From contig JAACJK010000050.1 in NCBI GenBank assembly GCA_013368325.1, positions 1-14,747 on the forward strand: a stretch of DNA of 14,747 bases, written 5' to 3'. This document shows positions 1 to 10,500 of the stretch, piece by piece. Below the pieces are notes generated by a model. It saw only the letters and a program-made list of their open reading frames with translations. It made no database searches and was not told the DNA's origin. The translations under genes were made by a program, and so were the position numbers. This stretch comes from Ephemerocybe angulata (Eukaryota; Basidiomycota; Agaricomycetes; Agaricales; Psathyrellaceae). Within the stretch, counting starts at the first letter, position 1. Each line of letters opens with the position of its first letter.

Positions 1-485
1 TATGCATCCTGTTCTCTAAGCCATCGGCCTTCCATCGAACACCATATTGTGCAGTCTCGGGTCCGAAGCCCTCAGTGTCTGGGCGCGAGTGGTCGACAAG
101 GTCGACGAGGGTAGGGGGGAAGCCGTCGAGGGAAATCTGCGTGTTGACGGTATACGGCCATAGTGGGGAGAGAAAGTATATCGCGACACCTGTTGGGAAA
201 CGTGGATTGGCTGAGAGTGGCAGCTTCAAGTAATAGAGAATTACCAGTAAAGTTCAAGGTAGCAGTCGCATTTGGAGTCTGCGTCAGCATGTGCGCAAAC
301 CCGAAATCGAGCGAGTTGTTCGCCGATCTGAACCACGCTCCCCCAGGCTGATAGCGTATTGTTGTATCCCCGTCATCAAGTGTGACGTTGCGCTGCGTCT
401 GTGCTGATACCGTACAGGCGTAGAGCCAAAAGATAAGAGCAATGCAGTGGAGGGAGAGAACGTGAAGGTGAGTGAGCATGTTCAA
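1..485 (-). CDS. Secreted or membrane-anchored glycoprotein, 5' part (cut by window edge)
   Basis: Two exons on the minus strand: 485-245 and 189-1, joined across a 55-nt GT-AG intron (190-244) whose removal gives NFTG|VAIYF and keeps the frame open to the window edge. The N-terminus is a hydrophobic signal peptide with a likely cut after TVSA (about residue 27). The mature part begins QTQRNVTLDDGD and has N-glycosylation sequons (NVT, NNS, NAT, NFT) and a beta-rich look (IRYQPGGAW; ISLDGFP; DTEGFGPETAQYGVRW). This resembles the extracellular half of basidiomycete hypothetical transmembrane proteins, which usually have a membrane helix further on; that part is outside the window. The two ATGs at 483-485 and 477-479 are equally possible starts. 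No enzymatic motif is visible and the function is unknown. Unlike its two neighbours it shows no frame break. Confidence 0.7.
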
Positions 486-2103
486 GGTGACGGTAAGATT
501 GGACTACGAACCTACCAAACAATGCCTGCAGGCAAGAATACCGAGACGTCCACTATACTCATGCTTCCTTCGTGGGTGGCGACAGTACGGTTGGCGACAG
601 GTGGAGTGCTGGTGAGTTGAATGGCAACCACGAGGCAGAGCTTAATTTACCGGGAGATTGAATTGGAGGCTGGGAACAAGTTGCCGCATCTGAGAAACGT
701 TATTCTTGGCGCTTAAATTTGGAGATTAGAAGGTCAATAGGGAGTAAGAAACCACATATACGTACAAATGAACTGAGATTAGGCTGACTAATATAGCTTG
801 CAAAAACCTTTCTGTCCTTCTGTTTCTCAGGCCCCGCTCAAATTCATGAGGTCTGAGGACCTTCGTGTCCAGCTCAATGGGTGACTTCGTCACAGGAGGA
901 AGAAACACGAGGACTCGGTGGGGAATACGAAGACGTGATGTTGGGGGAAACATGGGATCTCTCTTGACGTGCCCATACGCTGTGGGATAGCCAGAAGCAC
1001 GAATGGATCGCCCTCCGCGCTTTCTTTGGCAAGGGACAACGTCCATCTCTCAACTTACCAACTCCGTTCATATAGAAGATGCTCTACGCAAAAGTGTGAG
1101 CAACTGCATAAAGGAAATGGTATATCGTACGTACCGTGCAGATCATCGTGGGTGCAAGAGCGGAAAATTTTCCCCGACTCAGCCTTCGCTGGGAGAGAGA
1201 ACTTGACACAAGTAAAGAAATGCCTGGGCTCAGCCATATACACACCCCGCGCAGGGCTGACTTCAAAATGGAGTGCGAGCAGTTTATACATGGGTGCAGC
1301 CAGCGATGTTCAGTGCACCTGGTGTCCTAAGGCTGAGCTCGAGAACCCACCCAGATGGGTCTCGCCCAGCCTCTGGCTTCCCGGCTAATTCTGGTTCTCA
1401 TCGTTGTCCACTGCTTACAATATTATCTATGCCTTGTGCAACAACGAATGAATGAAGAAGAATAGTTGGATGGTGGTGGAGGAAAAGAAGAGCGTAATGA
1501 TGGGGCGGCTGGCAGGCATTCGTCGACTGTGGGAAAGTTTCGCTCTCCCGGCCGAATTGCCGCAGGCCCGTGAGGACATCAAGGTGACGTCAGAGGCCAG
1601 AGCCCCTGTCTCGTTCCAGAGCCCTTGGGCGCTTAACACTTGAACAAGGTCCTGAAGTTTGAAGGCGGAGTCACAGAGAGATCGTAGAAAGTCCTCATCA
1701 TATGTTCATTCTCTCTTTCTGTTGCAATCCAAATCGCACGTGGAACGTGGCCGTCTGACGACGAAACACTCGGGGAGCAATCCTAAGCCACTTCCTCTCT
1801 TTCTCCTTTCTGATTCAATATAAAGCAATCACTGAGCAGGTGCTAGCTCCCCTCCAATCTCTCGAGTTTCTCCAATCCAATCTACCCATCGCATCGGTTT
1901 TACCCTCGGAAAGGTAAAGACTTCGCAGCCCTTTTCCCCAATCCCACTCCTCTATTTGAATGGTACTTACAAAGAATTGGCACACCCTGGCGGCAACTTT
2001 CCATTGCTGACTTAATTGTACAATTGTGCCATAACCTCATAATGTTATACAAAACTTGTTATCATCCTTTCCATATTCGAGTGGCTCATTTCCTCCTCCT
2101 GCT
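486..2103. other. Intergenic stretch, no recognisable gene
   Basis: Several open frames of 60-139 codons occur on both strands (for example 969-1388 plus and 726-1046 minus). None gives a recognisable domain, they overlap each other, and none connects to neighbours by plausible splicing. The right end contains the 3' flank of the epoxide hydrolase gene and a TATA-like site at 1819. The left end should contain the promoter of the glycoprotein gene, but I see no clear element. Confidence 0.5.
1790..1825 (+). promoter_or_regulatory. Pyrimidine tract followed by TATA-like box (candidate core promoter)
   Basis: A CT-rich tract (about 1790-1812) is followed at once by TATAAAG (1819-1825), an arrangement seen in fungal core promoters. 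It faces right, where the only annotated gene (the epoxide hydrolase) runs the other way, so any transcript would be non-coding, antisense or from an unrecognised gene. It may be chance. Confidence 0.2.
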
Positions 2104-3425
2104 TTAAGCCAGCGAGGACTCGATCCACTTCTCAAGCTCTGCATTAACCTCATCCGGTTTCTCAAGCAGGACCCAATGTCCAGCCTCAAAGATGTGCGTC
2201 GTCGCCTTGGGGCAGAATTGCGCGAGAGAGCGTCCCGCAAGCGCAGGGGGACAGACCACGTCCTTACTCGTCCACCAAAGAAGACTGGCTTTGAGATGGG
2301 GTATTGTGCGAGAGGAATCGCTATTGATAATCATGGTCAGATAAGACTTTCTCTAGACCCGGCTGAGGCTGAAGTGATAACATGTACGCACCTTTCGCAT
2401 CCTCCATGTCGGCCCCGGAGACTGCGACCTTGTAGAAGTTGAGAGGGCCATGGTACCCATTCTTCGTGAACTCCTTCTCGTAGATTTGGGAGAGCTTGTG
2501 GCGGAGTTTACGTTCAATCTACGACTCATAGCGGAGTAATACGACATACCTCTTTAGCCACGTACGGGGCATGGGCAGTACGACTGTCTGACTCCAACCA
2601 GACACGAATCGCTCCAGTGGGACAGAAAGCATACTTGGGGAGGCGACTATCCCGTGCATGCACAAGGTCCCAAAACGATTCTTTCTATAAAGATAATGAA
2701 GGCGGATGGCATCAGATTTGCGATGAGCTTCAGCGGGTTAATACAAGTGCATACGTGTTTCTGGATGGTCTCGTTAGCGTCAGGGCTGAAAAGAAGCCCC
2801 AATACCCAAAGTTCTCGTATCCAAGGGCCTGCTTAAGCTACACAATACCATGAGCTGACGAAAGCGACAATGTAAATACAACCACGCACCAGTTCCCCGG
2901 TTTGCTCATAGGTGAGCTCGGTATTGGGAGGCAGGTATCCTAGAGAAAGGAAGCCAAACCCAAGGAATCTGTCCTGGAAGAGGTTGGCAATAACGCTCGT
3001 GGTTTTGGCACCCCTACATAACGACACCGCTCAGGTTTCAACCCTTCGATGGATGCTGGTGAAGCTACTCACCAGTCATGCCCAACCGCAAACACCTCTT
3101 TCACGTTCTCATGCTCGAGGATCTCCACCTGATCCTTGGCGAGGAGCGAGTGCAGATAGGCGTTCGCGTCCTCAGGAGCATCGGTACCCCCATATCCCAG
3201 CTGGTCCGGAACGACGAGACCGTATCCCTTTGCCTTGAAGTAGGTAATCTGATTATGCCAATCGACAGAGAGAGACGGGAATCCGTGGACGAAGAGGATC
3301 GTCGGCTTTCCACCCTCGGCGGCGGAGAAGTAATAGTGGTACTTCAGCCCACGGGAGGTGGTGAAGTCCTTGTAGCCAAGAAGGATAGAAGCTATACTCA
3401 TGATGATTGGGGATGAAGTATCCAA
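2104..3425 (-). CDS. Epoxide hydrolase, alpha/beta-hydrolase fold, with two apparent frameshifts
   Basis: Six exons on the minus strand: 3401 (or 3425)-3073, 3013-2890, 2837-2755, 2684-2550, 2494-2392 and 2320-2104, with GT-AG introns of 59, 52, 70, 55 and 71 nt. The product, about 330 residues, is the usual length for soluble fungal epoxide hydrolases, which open epoxides to diols. Visible motifs in order: oxyanion HGFPS; nucleophile Asp in GHDWGA, formed exactly across the first splice; the family segment GYENFGYWGF; the lid tyrosine region GPLNFYK; and catalytic His in EAGHWVLLEKP near the C-terminus. The frame is lost twice, near 2789-2792 (TTTT run on the coding strand) and near 2272-2273 (GGTGGA). 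Adding one base at each makes all exon phases agree to the stop, so each looks like a single missing base. It is either a recent pseudogene or an intact gene with two sequencing deletions. A TATATAG-like site lies near 3443-3448, just upstream. Alternative start: MDTSSP at 3425. Confidence 0.88.
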
Positions 3426-4117
3426 AGATGTGAATCGTAGGCTATATGTGTGGAGTGCGCAGCTTAGTCAAGTTTTTTCAACTGACAAAACTCCGGCGGT
3501 CATCTTATCTTCGGTTTCTCTCCCAGCCGGCCCTCTTCTTGCTTCTGATGACTGATGCAGAAGTCAATGATCATGAGCCCTTGTTTTGGGGACCATTTAA
3601 CGACATCCTTTACAAATATCTACCTCGAGCAGCTGTACCGCATTGACGGCGGTAATACAAAAGAGACACATAGGATCGCGCTCTTTGAGGACACCCCGGG
3701 CGGAGGCCTAATACTCACGGTTGCGCAAAAGAGATTTAACAAACTGGAAGTAGGCCTGTCTTGGTATCGCAATAGTGGCAGAAGCAAGAATAGGCTATGC
3801 ATCACAATCAACTCTTATACTTGGATTAAGTATGTTCCCTAGTATGTGGTCCCCTATTAAGTTGTTCGTTATCTAAATTGAGTCTAAGCGCCCGAGGATT
3901 ATGTGCGGTTGCTTGGCGAAAGCTTCGTAAGCGCCCGTGCGGTGTCCCAATAGCATGGACGTTTCCCTCGAGCCTCGGCACATGCTCCAAATTTCACACT
4001 GGCCTCTAGAGACCGGTGTACACATTGCAGAGGCGTCCAGATATCATATTCTGAGACTTCCGTACTAGCACCCACAAACACCCTCATCTAATATGTAGGA
4101 TCCTACAGACCCATAGC
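3426..4117. other. Intergenic stretch, no recognisable gene
   Basis: This is the upstream region of the epoxide hydrolase and the downstream region of the P-loop gene. Short open frames exist (3555-3842 plus, 3899-4087 minus) but show no domain, no family resemblance and no splice connection to either neighbour. I see no repeat or RNA gene. Confidence 0.5.
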
Positions 4118-5028
4118 CTACTCCGTCTTCCTCATCGCTTTAACAGCATCCAGCCACAAATCCCTCTCATTCCCCCAGCCTCCAAGCCTCCTCATCCGCC
4201 TCATACCCTCCAACCGTGGCACCCCCTCTCTCTCCACCCCATCCCCTCTTTACCCTCACACCCAATCCCAATCCATCGCATCCTCTCCTCGTTCCGCCTG
4301 CGATTACTCCAGTGATGGCTAAGACACCACCAAAGGATGCTGTCTTACTGAAGAACGCCTCCCGGACGGATTCAGGGCACCCCGGTGCGCAAGGAGGTGC
4401 GAAACCGAGGATGCGAGCAATGGTCCGTGTGAAGATGCGCGGGAGGTACAGCATGAGGGAGGATCAAGCCCTACATGAAGAAATCAATGGTTTATTCTCC
4501 ACAGAGTATGTGTGGTCGGTAAGTCAGATAAATGGACTTACAGATAACGTCGGTCGCGCGATCCACGACGTACGAGTTCAGCTTGTGCATATAATCACCT
4601 TCGGCAATCCAACTCCCGTCGGTGTCGTCCATCGCTTTCTGCACCTTTTCGATGAGCTCTGCGGGGGGCCTGGTACCAATTCGGTCCCCAATGGAGCTCG
4701 TCAATGGAGATGAACGGAACGGAGAGAATCATCGAGAGAACGCGGGCTGTCGTGCTCTGCAGTGTCACAAAGGTCACTCGATTGAACCCATAAGACCAGA
4801 CTATGGGGATAACACTTTCCTTGCCAGACCCTACCCAGCACAGACGGACAGAGAGCGGGGAGCTGAGCATCACTACGTCCTCCGTGCTACAGCGTGCTTA
4901 CCACTGTTCCCAAGGACGAGAATGCGATACTTTCCCTCCCCATCTCCCAAAAGAGGAGGAAGAATGTGAGTTTCGTTCATTTCTGCAACTTCGCGACCGG
5001 GGCCAGCAGATTCGATGGTGGTGGTCAT
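4118..5028 (-). CDS. P-loop NTPase (adenylate-kinase-like fold, FlaR-type), frame disrupted
   Basis: Minus-strand exons: 5028-4902, 4830-4820 (11 nt), 4756-4542 and 4470-4118, with introns 4831-4901 (71 nt), 4757-4819 (63 nt, donor GA instead of GT) and 4471-4541 (71 nt). The intended product is about 236 residues. Motifs: Walker A GNSGSGK|ST assembled across three exons; IDELHWGPNW, matching the DELxW signature of small P-loop kinase-like proteins; GSWIAEGDY; ATDVIW|LDPP (Walker B-like); LYLPRIFTRT; CAPGCPESVREAFFS; ILWWCLS; and C-terminal MRRLGGWGNERDLWLDAVKAM. I know this arrangement from fungal proteins related to adenylate kinase and FlaR; the substrate is unknown. Frame breaks: the C run at 4663-4668 (two bases short), near 4454-4462, near 4343-4347, and the run at 4222-4226 (one base short each). 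With these filled, all phases agree to the stop. The start could also be the second ATG at 4978-4980. Confidence 0.78.
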
Positions 5029-6850
5029 AAGCCAAGATGGAACGAGGGCCAAATCGGACCCTTTGTAAGGTTAAAACGAGGCAAGGCACGCGTTCGTGGG
5101 GAAGCGAACATCCCGAGTCACAAGCAAGCTTTGAATCACAGCCAACCACAGCCATCCAGTCTTCTAGGAATCAAGGAACCAAGACAACCATAGTCGGGTC
5201 CGCGACCCTACATAGGCGACTCAGTCGGGAATAATCCATGGCGCCATTTTGACCACGCGCTAGCCCTGGCGAGGCTCTGCCCCACAATTTTCCGGATATC
5301 CGACTCGACATGCGGCATGAGACGCGAACTGGGCGGCGGGAGCAAGGAGTTCTCCGCGAAATGTGCGCAAGGTTGAAGCTCTCCGCACTCATCGCGTTTC
5401 CGCAAATAAGCGACGTCCAGGGATAATGTGTGGGGAGGACCGTTGTGTCGAAGAAGCACCCAAGCTGTGTGGTCCGATGATCATGAAACCTGTGAATTTG
5501 GAGAGATCAGGGAAGGGTGTCCGATCGAGGAATCATAGGATGACTCGGAGGAACGTTGCAGGCGGCGGACGTCGCGGATGCACTCCAGGATAGGTGCTTC
5601 ATTCGAATTCGGATTAGGGTGGAAGTTTCCTTCTATGTCTGTCTTTTTGGAAGGAAAAGCGAAACGGATAGGAAAGTGGAGCGCATCTGGCTACAAATCG
5701 CGATAAGTTCGACGGAGTAGAGACAAGGCCGCTTTCCTTAGTAAACCGCGCCTCGAGTGGAGGACTTTAGTCGCGTTAGGAAATGAAGAGGGAGGTAAGA
5801 TCGGCGTATGACTCGACCAGGAGAGCTTGGCCAACCAGCGAAAGAAGCGAGTGCGAGGGAAGGCACTCGGTGAACTCGGATCTCTCGCTGAGCTCGGAGG
5901 GGGCCTCGGGCGATCAGGTCCAGAGATTATCTCGCTTAGATTAGTGCGATAGACGCTGCGATTGGACATGCACAGGTTTCGTGGAGTATGGGAAGCAACG
6001 GCAACGGTATGATGTACCTGGACACGGGGGAGCAATAAAATAAGGCATACATAGGAGGAAGGAGGATAGAAAAAGGAAATAAATATCAAGAAAATAGAGG
6101 TGTGAAAGGTCCGGTAGGTACCCTCTACGATTGACTTGGATGGCAAGTCCGATCCGGAGGCGTCACCGACTTCACGAGGAAAATGAGAAGGTTCTGTCGC
6201 AGTTCACATCGCGCATCCACATGGCGCGCTAGACAGAAAGGGTATCCCTTTATTGAAGCTATCATCACGGGTCGTACACTCGCAAAGCCCGTCTGTCCGA
6301 ACTCTGTCCTCCCCCTTGGTAAGTAATCTCAATCTCAATTGAATAGGACTCACCTTGATCAGTCAGTCAACTGTAACGGTGGAAAAAGAGGACAGACAGA
6401 GAGCGTCTCAGCCCTGCTTCTCTGTCATTGGCGCACCATGCGTGGTAGGTACGATGATGACAGCTGAGGCGCCTTAGCCCCACTAAAACACCTTGTCTTT
6501 CATTTAAGCCAAGTATATCGCTAACGCTGATGCGACCGACACTCGGATGCTGCGATGTCAAGGAGCACTGCTCTAAACATCCTAATCCCTCCAGGCCCTG
6601 AGATTAGATTTGCATAGAGTAAATGGAGTAGAACTACGACCCGCAAGTGCAAAGTGCAGGATATGTCCCCGGGTACTGTCTTCATTAGCTTCCGATGAGA
6701 ACTTTTCAAGAGGTCCGACCGCAAGCCATACTACGACAACATATGACCGACTTGCCCAGCCCGCCCGAGAACGTTCAAGCTGTCGTAGAGTAGTATTTTG
6801 GCCATAGCATAGCTATTCTCGGGGTACCTGATCGCCGTCATCACCCAATT
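5029..6850. other. Long stretch without a recognisable gene, left flank of the transposon
   Basis: The longest open frame (5691-6146 minus, 151 codons) is Ser/Pro-rich with a hydrophobic N-terminal segment but resembles no family I know. The others (5037-5234 plus, 5208-5459 minus, 5363-5593 plus) look like chance. No tRNA, tandem repeat or transposase fragment is evident. The last bases before 6851 read CACCCAATT, which is not repeated at the right end of the transposon. Confidence 0.5.
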
Positions 6851-6891
6851 CCGGTGGTTCATGTTTTTGCGTTGCGTTGCGGTAGCTTGCG
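6851..6891 (+). repeat. Left terminal inverted repeat
   Basis: Starts CCGGTGG, then 11 diverged bases, then GCGTTGCG, GCGGTA and TTGCG in the same register as the reverse complement of 14249-14289. About 31 of 41 positions match without gaps. Confidence 0.75.
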
Positions 6892-6996
6892 TTGATGGCC
6901 TTGCGGTATATAACACGCAAGTTACCGCAAATGCCTTGATTGCCGCAAGATTTTCGGTATTTGCGGTGACTTGCGTGAGGTTGCGTGTTTTGCGTA
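6877..6996 (+). repeat. Left subterminal heptamer array (TTGCGGT)
   Basis: TTGCGGT occurs at 6877-6883, 6901-6907 and 6961-6967, with one opposite copy ACCGCAA at 6924-6930, a variant GCCGCAA at 6942-6948 and many partial TTGCGT units. Such clustered short motifs near the ends of DNA transposons commonly bind the transposase; that role is inferred here. Confidence 0.75.
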
Positions 6997-7589
6997 GGGC
7001 TTCTGGGGGAGGACACGGGGGTATAATAGGGTGTTGAGGATGTTCAGTACTCAGTAGATAAGATATAGTGCATCGTTCTTCCAGCCCAGCCTGTCCTTGA
7101 TCAGCGGAGAGGTTAAATGACTGTGGGAATTGTCTGAGGTGACGCAAAGCGCCGCAACGACATCGTCGATTCTGACTGCCTACCACCACAACAGCGAGCA
7201 CCGAGGACCACATCCACTCAACCAGCAGATACCCAGTATATCTCGAAAACATTCTTGAGGCTTGGAGAGGGCGCAAGACGGAGGGTTGGGCATGGGCTTG
7301 GGGAACAGGATTGATGGCCGGTGGTGACCCTCAATAGGGCGGGGTGGGCTGTGGTAAGTCGTCCACCTCGAGTATGGCTGGTATATTGGTGTTAACAGGT
7401 TTCTAGAGACTGTATCTATACATTATAGACCCAATATATGCGCTTTCGCCTACAGACTTTGATTCTTGGAGCGATGTTTTGCTGGGCCATTATAAGCTTC
7501 CGTTCCCGATTAGGCGCCTCGCTCCAAAGATTTTGAGGACTCGACAACCTCTAATAACGCACGTTTTGCCTTACACAGATCATCAAGAC
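6997..7589 (+). promoter_or_regulatory. 5' non-coding region of the transposase gene
   Basis: It lies between the left heptamer array and the first likely ATG. AT-rich TATA-like patches occur around 7425-7440 (CATTATAG, AATATATG). An open frame in phase with exon 1 extends upstream to an ATG at 7479, so the protein could carry 37 extra residues, but the sequence TTACACAG just before 7580 could also be a splice acceptor. No other gene is seen. Confidence 0.35.
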
Positions 7590-10500
7590 ATGAAGAGACT
7601 CAAAAGGGCGCTTTTTGCCTTCTTTTCGGAGGACGAGCAACAGCAACAAGCACCGCCAGTGCCCGTTGTGAACCAGCCGCAGTATCAGCACCATCCCATG
7701 CAATATCCTCCAATGTACCAACCCGCTGCCCCTCCAGGGCATATATACGGTCCGTATGCGCAACCACCACCCCATATGATGCTCCATGGGTACCATCCAA
7801 GCCAATACATGTCTGTTTCGGCACCGTACATGAATGGTGAGTTCCAACTTCAGGGCTCAAGCAATGCTAGGCTGATAATCTTCGTTCTGGTGTGTCTAGG
7901 TTATGGAAATCCAGGAGTATACAATGTTGGAGTACCTATGGCTTCGTTTAACCCGCCTGAAGCGACGCAACCACCCAAAATGCCGACCATCGAGACCGTT
8001 CAACCCGCCGCAACCAGACAGCGCTTACCCGTGCCCGAACAAGCAAAAATCGCGAAACCCCCAGCCGCAGACAGTCGCAAAAAGGTGCCGCAAGCTAGGG
8101 ACGAATCTCAGGCAGCACTAGAGGCAAAGCAGAAGGTTAGCATGGCATCGGATTCGAGTTCGGACTCAGAAGGAGAACCGGAGGAAGAGGGAATATGTAC
8201 AGCGGAACCTGGTACGTCTACAGTGCCTACGTCGATATAATGCTCTAAAATATACTAGGAACTGTCCTATACGACTGGCCGAATGGGAAACGAGTTCGAA
8301 AATTCGAAACAGAGGACGAAGCAAAGCCAAATAACGACCAGGCGAAGTGGCAGTTCCGTTCTTATGGTACAAGCAACTGGAACCGCAAAGCCACCCGAAT
8401 ACTCCGTTGCCATTGGAAAAGCGAAGACGAGCAAGTGCCTTGGGGTTGACGTATGCCCCAATCCGGCCTGTGTACGCCCAGTGAAGCCCAAAACCGATCC
8501 CAGCACTCAGGAGAAGCAAATTCACGCCGGCTGCGCCCTATGCGGGTCCGGTCCACTTGTCCACCATGACTGTGCCGCCAGGTGCCATCGGTATCGTGCA
8601 AAGGACATCAAGACTGGTGAAGAATACTTCCGCTGGGAGCACGAAGGATATCACGACCACCCACGCCCACCCACGAGCCACCTCTCTTTTCAGAAACTGC
8701 TCAACTCGATGCTCAAGTCGTGCGTGGAGGGGCGAATGCAACGGTTCACGCTTTCGCACCGGTGATCTGAATCCTGGATCCGTGCCCTTGCCCGACATTG
8801 CGCCTGCTCTTGCTAATCCCAGCGCCGCTCGGTACTTCGTCGCCAAGAGCCAGGCTCGGACTGGAGTTACGAACACAATGCCGAAGAACACTACTGCTGG
8901 GGCCACAATAAAACAAATTCTAGGTCTCAATGGCGAGCTCGGGGAGCCGTTTCTAATCTTCTCGCAGCTACACGACCAAGGATTATTCATTTTCCGGACA
9001 GCGTTTATGAACTCGGTGCTGGAGGCGACTGTCGATGACTGGGTACTCGACAAAGACACTGTTGGCTCTCGACACGGCTTTGTAACGGATGGAAACCATT
9101 CTTACTTCAAGGATGGTGTTTCTCTCGACATCTGCATTCAGCGAGACGCTGAAAGCTTGGGTCCCAGTTCTATTTACCCTCGTTTTTGGTGAAGACGCCG
9201 CCCACCATCGCCCGCACTTCAAGCATCTGAATGATGCTGTCATGGCCAAAGTCCAGCGCGACGGGCTTCCATTCAAAAAGGAATACCTTCTCAATGTACG
9301 TCGCCTTGACGTCGCCTTGCTGCAACTGCAACGCATGCACACGCTAATGCGCTAATGCTTATTTTTGCTATAGGTCATGGACTTCTCGCAAGCTCAGCGG
9401 AATGCGCATGCAGAGGAATATGCCGTTGCTGTTGCGCATACCATCCCGGAATTTTCGAACCTTTCTCTGGAAGCGCAGGCAGCCCAAATGGTTAACCTCC
9501 GTGAGGAGGCAAAGTCGCTCGAGGTTGGGTGCGAGTATCACTTCTGGGCCCAGGCTACGCGGGTCCAGGAAACAGCTGCTTTGGTCGACCAAAACCGTGT
9601 CTCAGACTTCGCTTACATACTGCGGAAGATGGTATCACGGAAAACCTCGAGTGACGATTTTGACCTCTTGGTGGCTCGTTTCAGACGAGAGTTTCCGGAC
9701 GCAGCTGGATGGTTATCTGGTGGATCCAGCCCGCCATTTGGGGATGGTGTTTCCAGCAAAAAGCACGATTGACCCCGACGTAGCTAAGAAAGTACCTTCG
9801 ACGTCAAACGCAGCAGAGCATGGGCATTCATTGCTCAACCATGCGGTTGGAAGTGGGAACGATCTCCTCGAAGGAATACGGAAGTTATATCTGCACGTAA
9901 AACGCTTTAACTCGGAGTTTGCGTCGATCAAATGTGCGTTCCATTTCACTTACTCGGCAATTACTCGGGCCCATATACTAACAGGATAATACATATAGCC
10001 GGGCACTTCACGCCATCGGGGCCTCGAGAGCACCGTGCACCCAAAAAGGTCAAATTCTTCGAGAACGACGGCCGCGCTCCAGATACTGTTGGCGCTCTCA
10101 AGGAGCTGCAGCCTGCTACTAACATGGGCCTCGAAGCACTTTCCCGCCTTCCACTATATACCCAGTCATTCAAATGGCTTAGTCCGAACTCGTGCTTCTG
10201 GGATCACGGTATCGAGCTTTTCTTCCGAGCATACCTTCTATGGACGGTGGACATGCGCACGAAGTTTCTTAGCCTCCTTCCAGGTGATAGCTTCCTGATG
10301 TTACTGGCAACGCACTTTGATCGGCGCCTCAAGCTCATTACGAGCAACAAGAAAAAGGATCTCAACGCCCATGCTCTGCTTGTCCACGCATTATCGGAGC
10401 TTCAGAAAGCCTTGCGTGCACGGATTTTCGAGCAATGGCTTCCAGAGCTTAGCTCGTCCGGGCATCATTCTGCGTTATGCTGGATTCAGCCTATGATTGA

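Noticed and set aside
969..1388. 139-codon plus-strand open frame
   Set aside because: No recognisable domain, ordinary composition, overlapped by other frames of similar length on both strands; treated as chance.
2056..2442. 128-codon plus-strand open frame
   Set aside because: It is antisense to the final exons of the epoxide hydrolase, whose protein motifs are unmistakable.
2519..2549. 31-nt intron in the epoxide hydrolase
   Set aside because: Too short for a fungal intron; the acceptor at 2495 gives 55 nt, keeps frame and gives the expected family length before GPLNFYK.
4770..4800. tRNA-like B box around GGTCACTCGATTGAACC
   Set aside because: No matching A box or cloverleaf arms, and it lies in the intron of the P-loop gene.
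5691..6146. 151-codon minus-strand open frame with a hydrophobic N-terminal segment
   Set aside because: Ser/Pro-rich, no family resemblance and no splice partners; the hydrophobic part comes from a T-rich stretch.
6731..7276. 181-codon minus-strand open frame
   Set aside because: It runs straight through the left inverted repeat and heptamer array, so it is a by-product of the repeats lacking stops on that strand.
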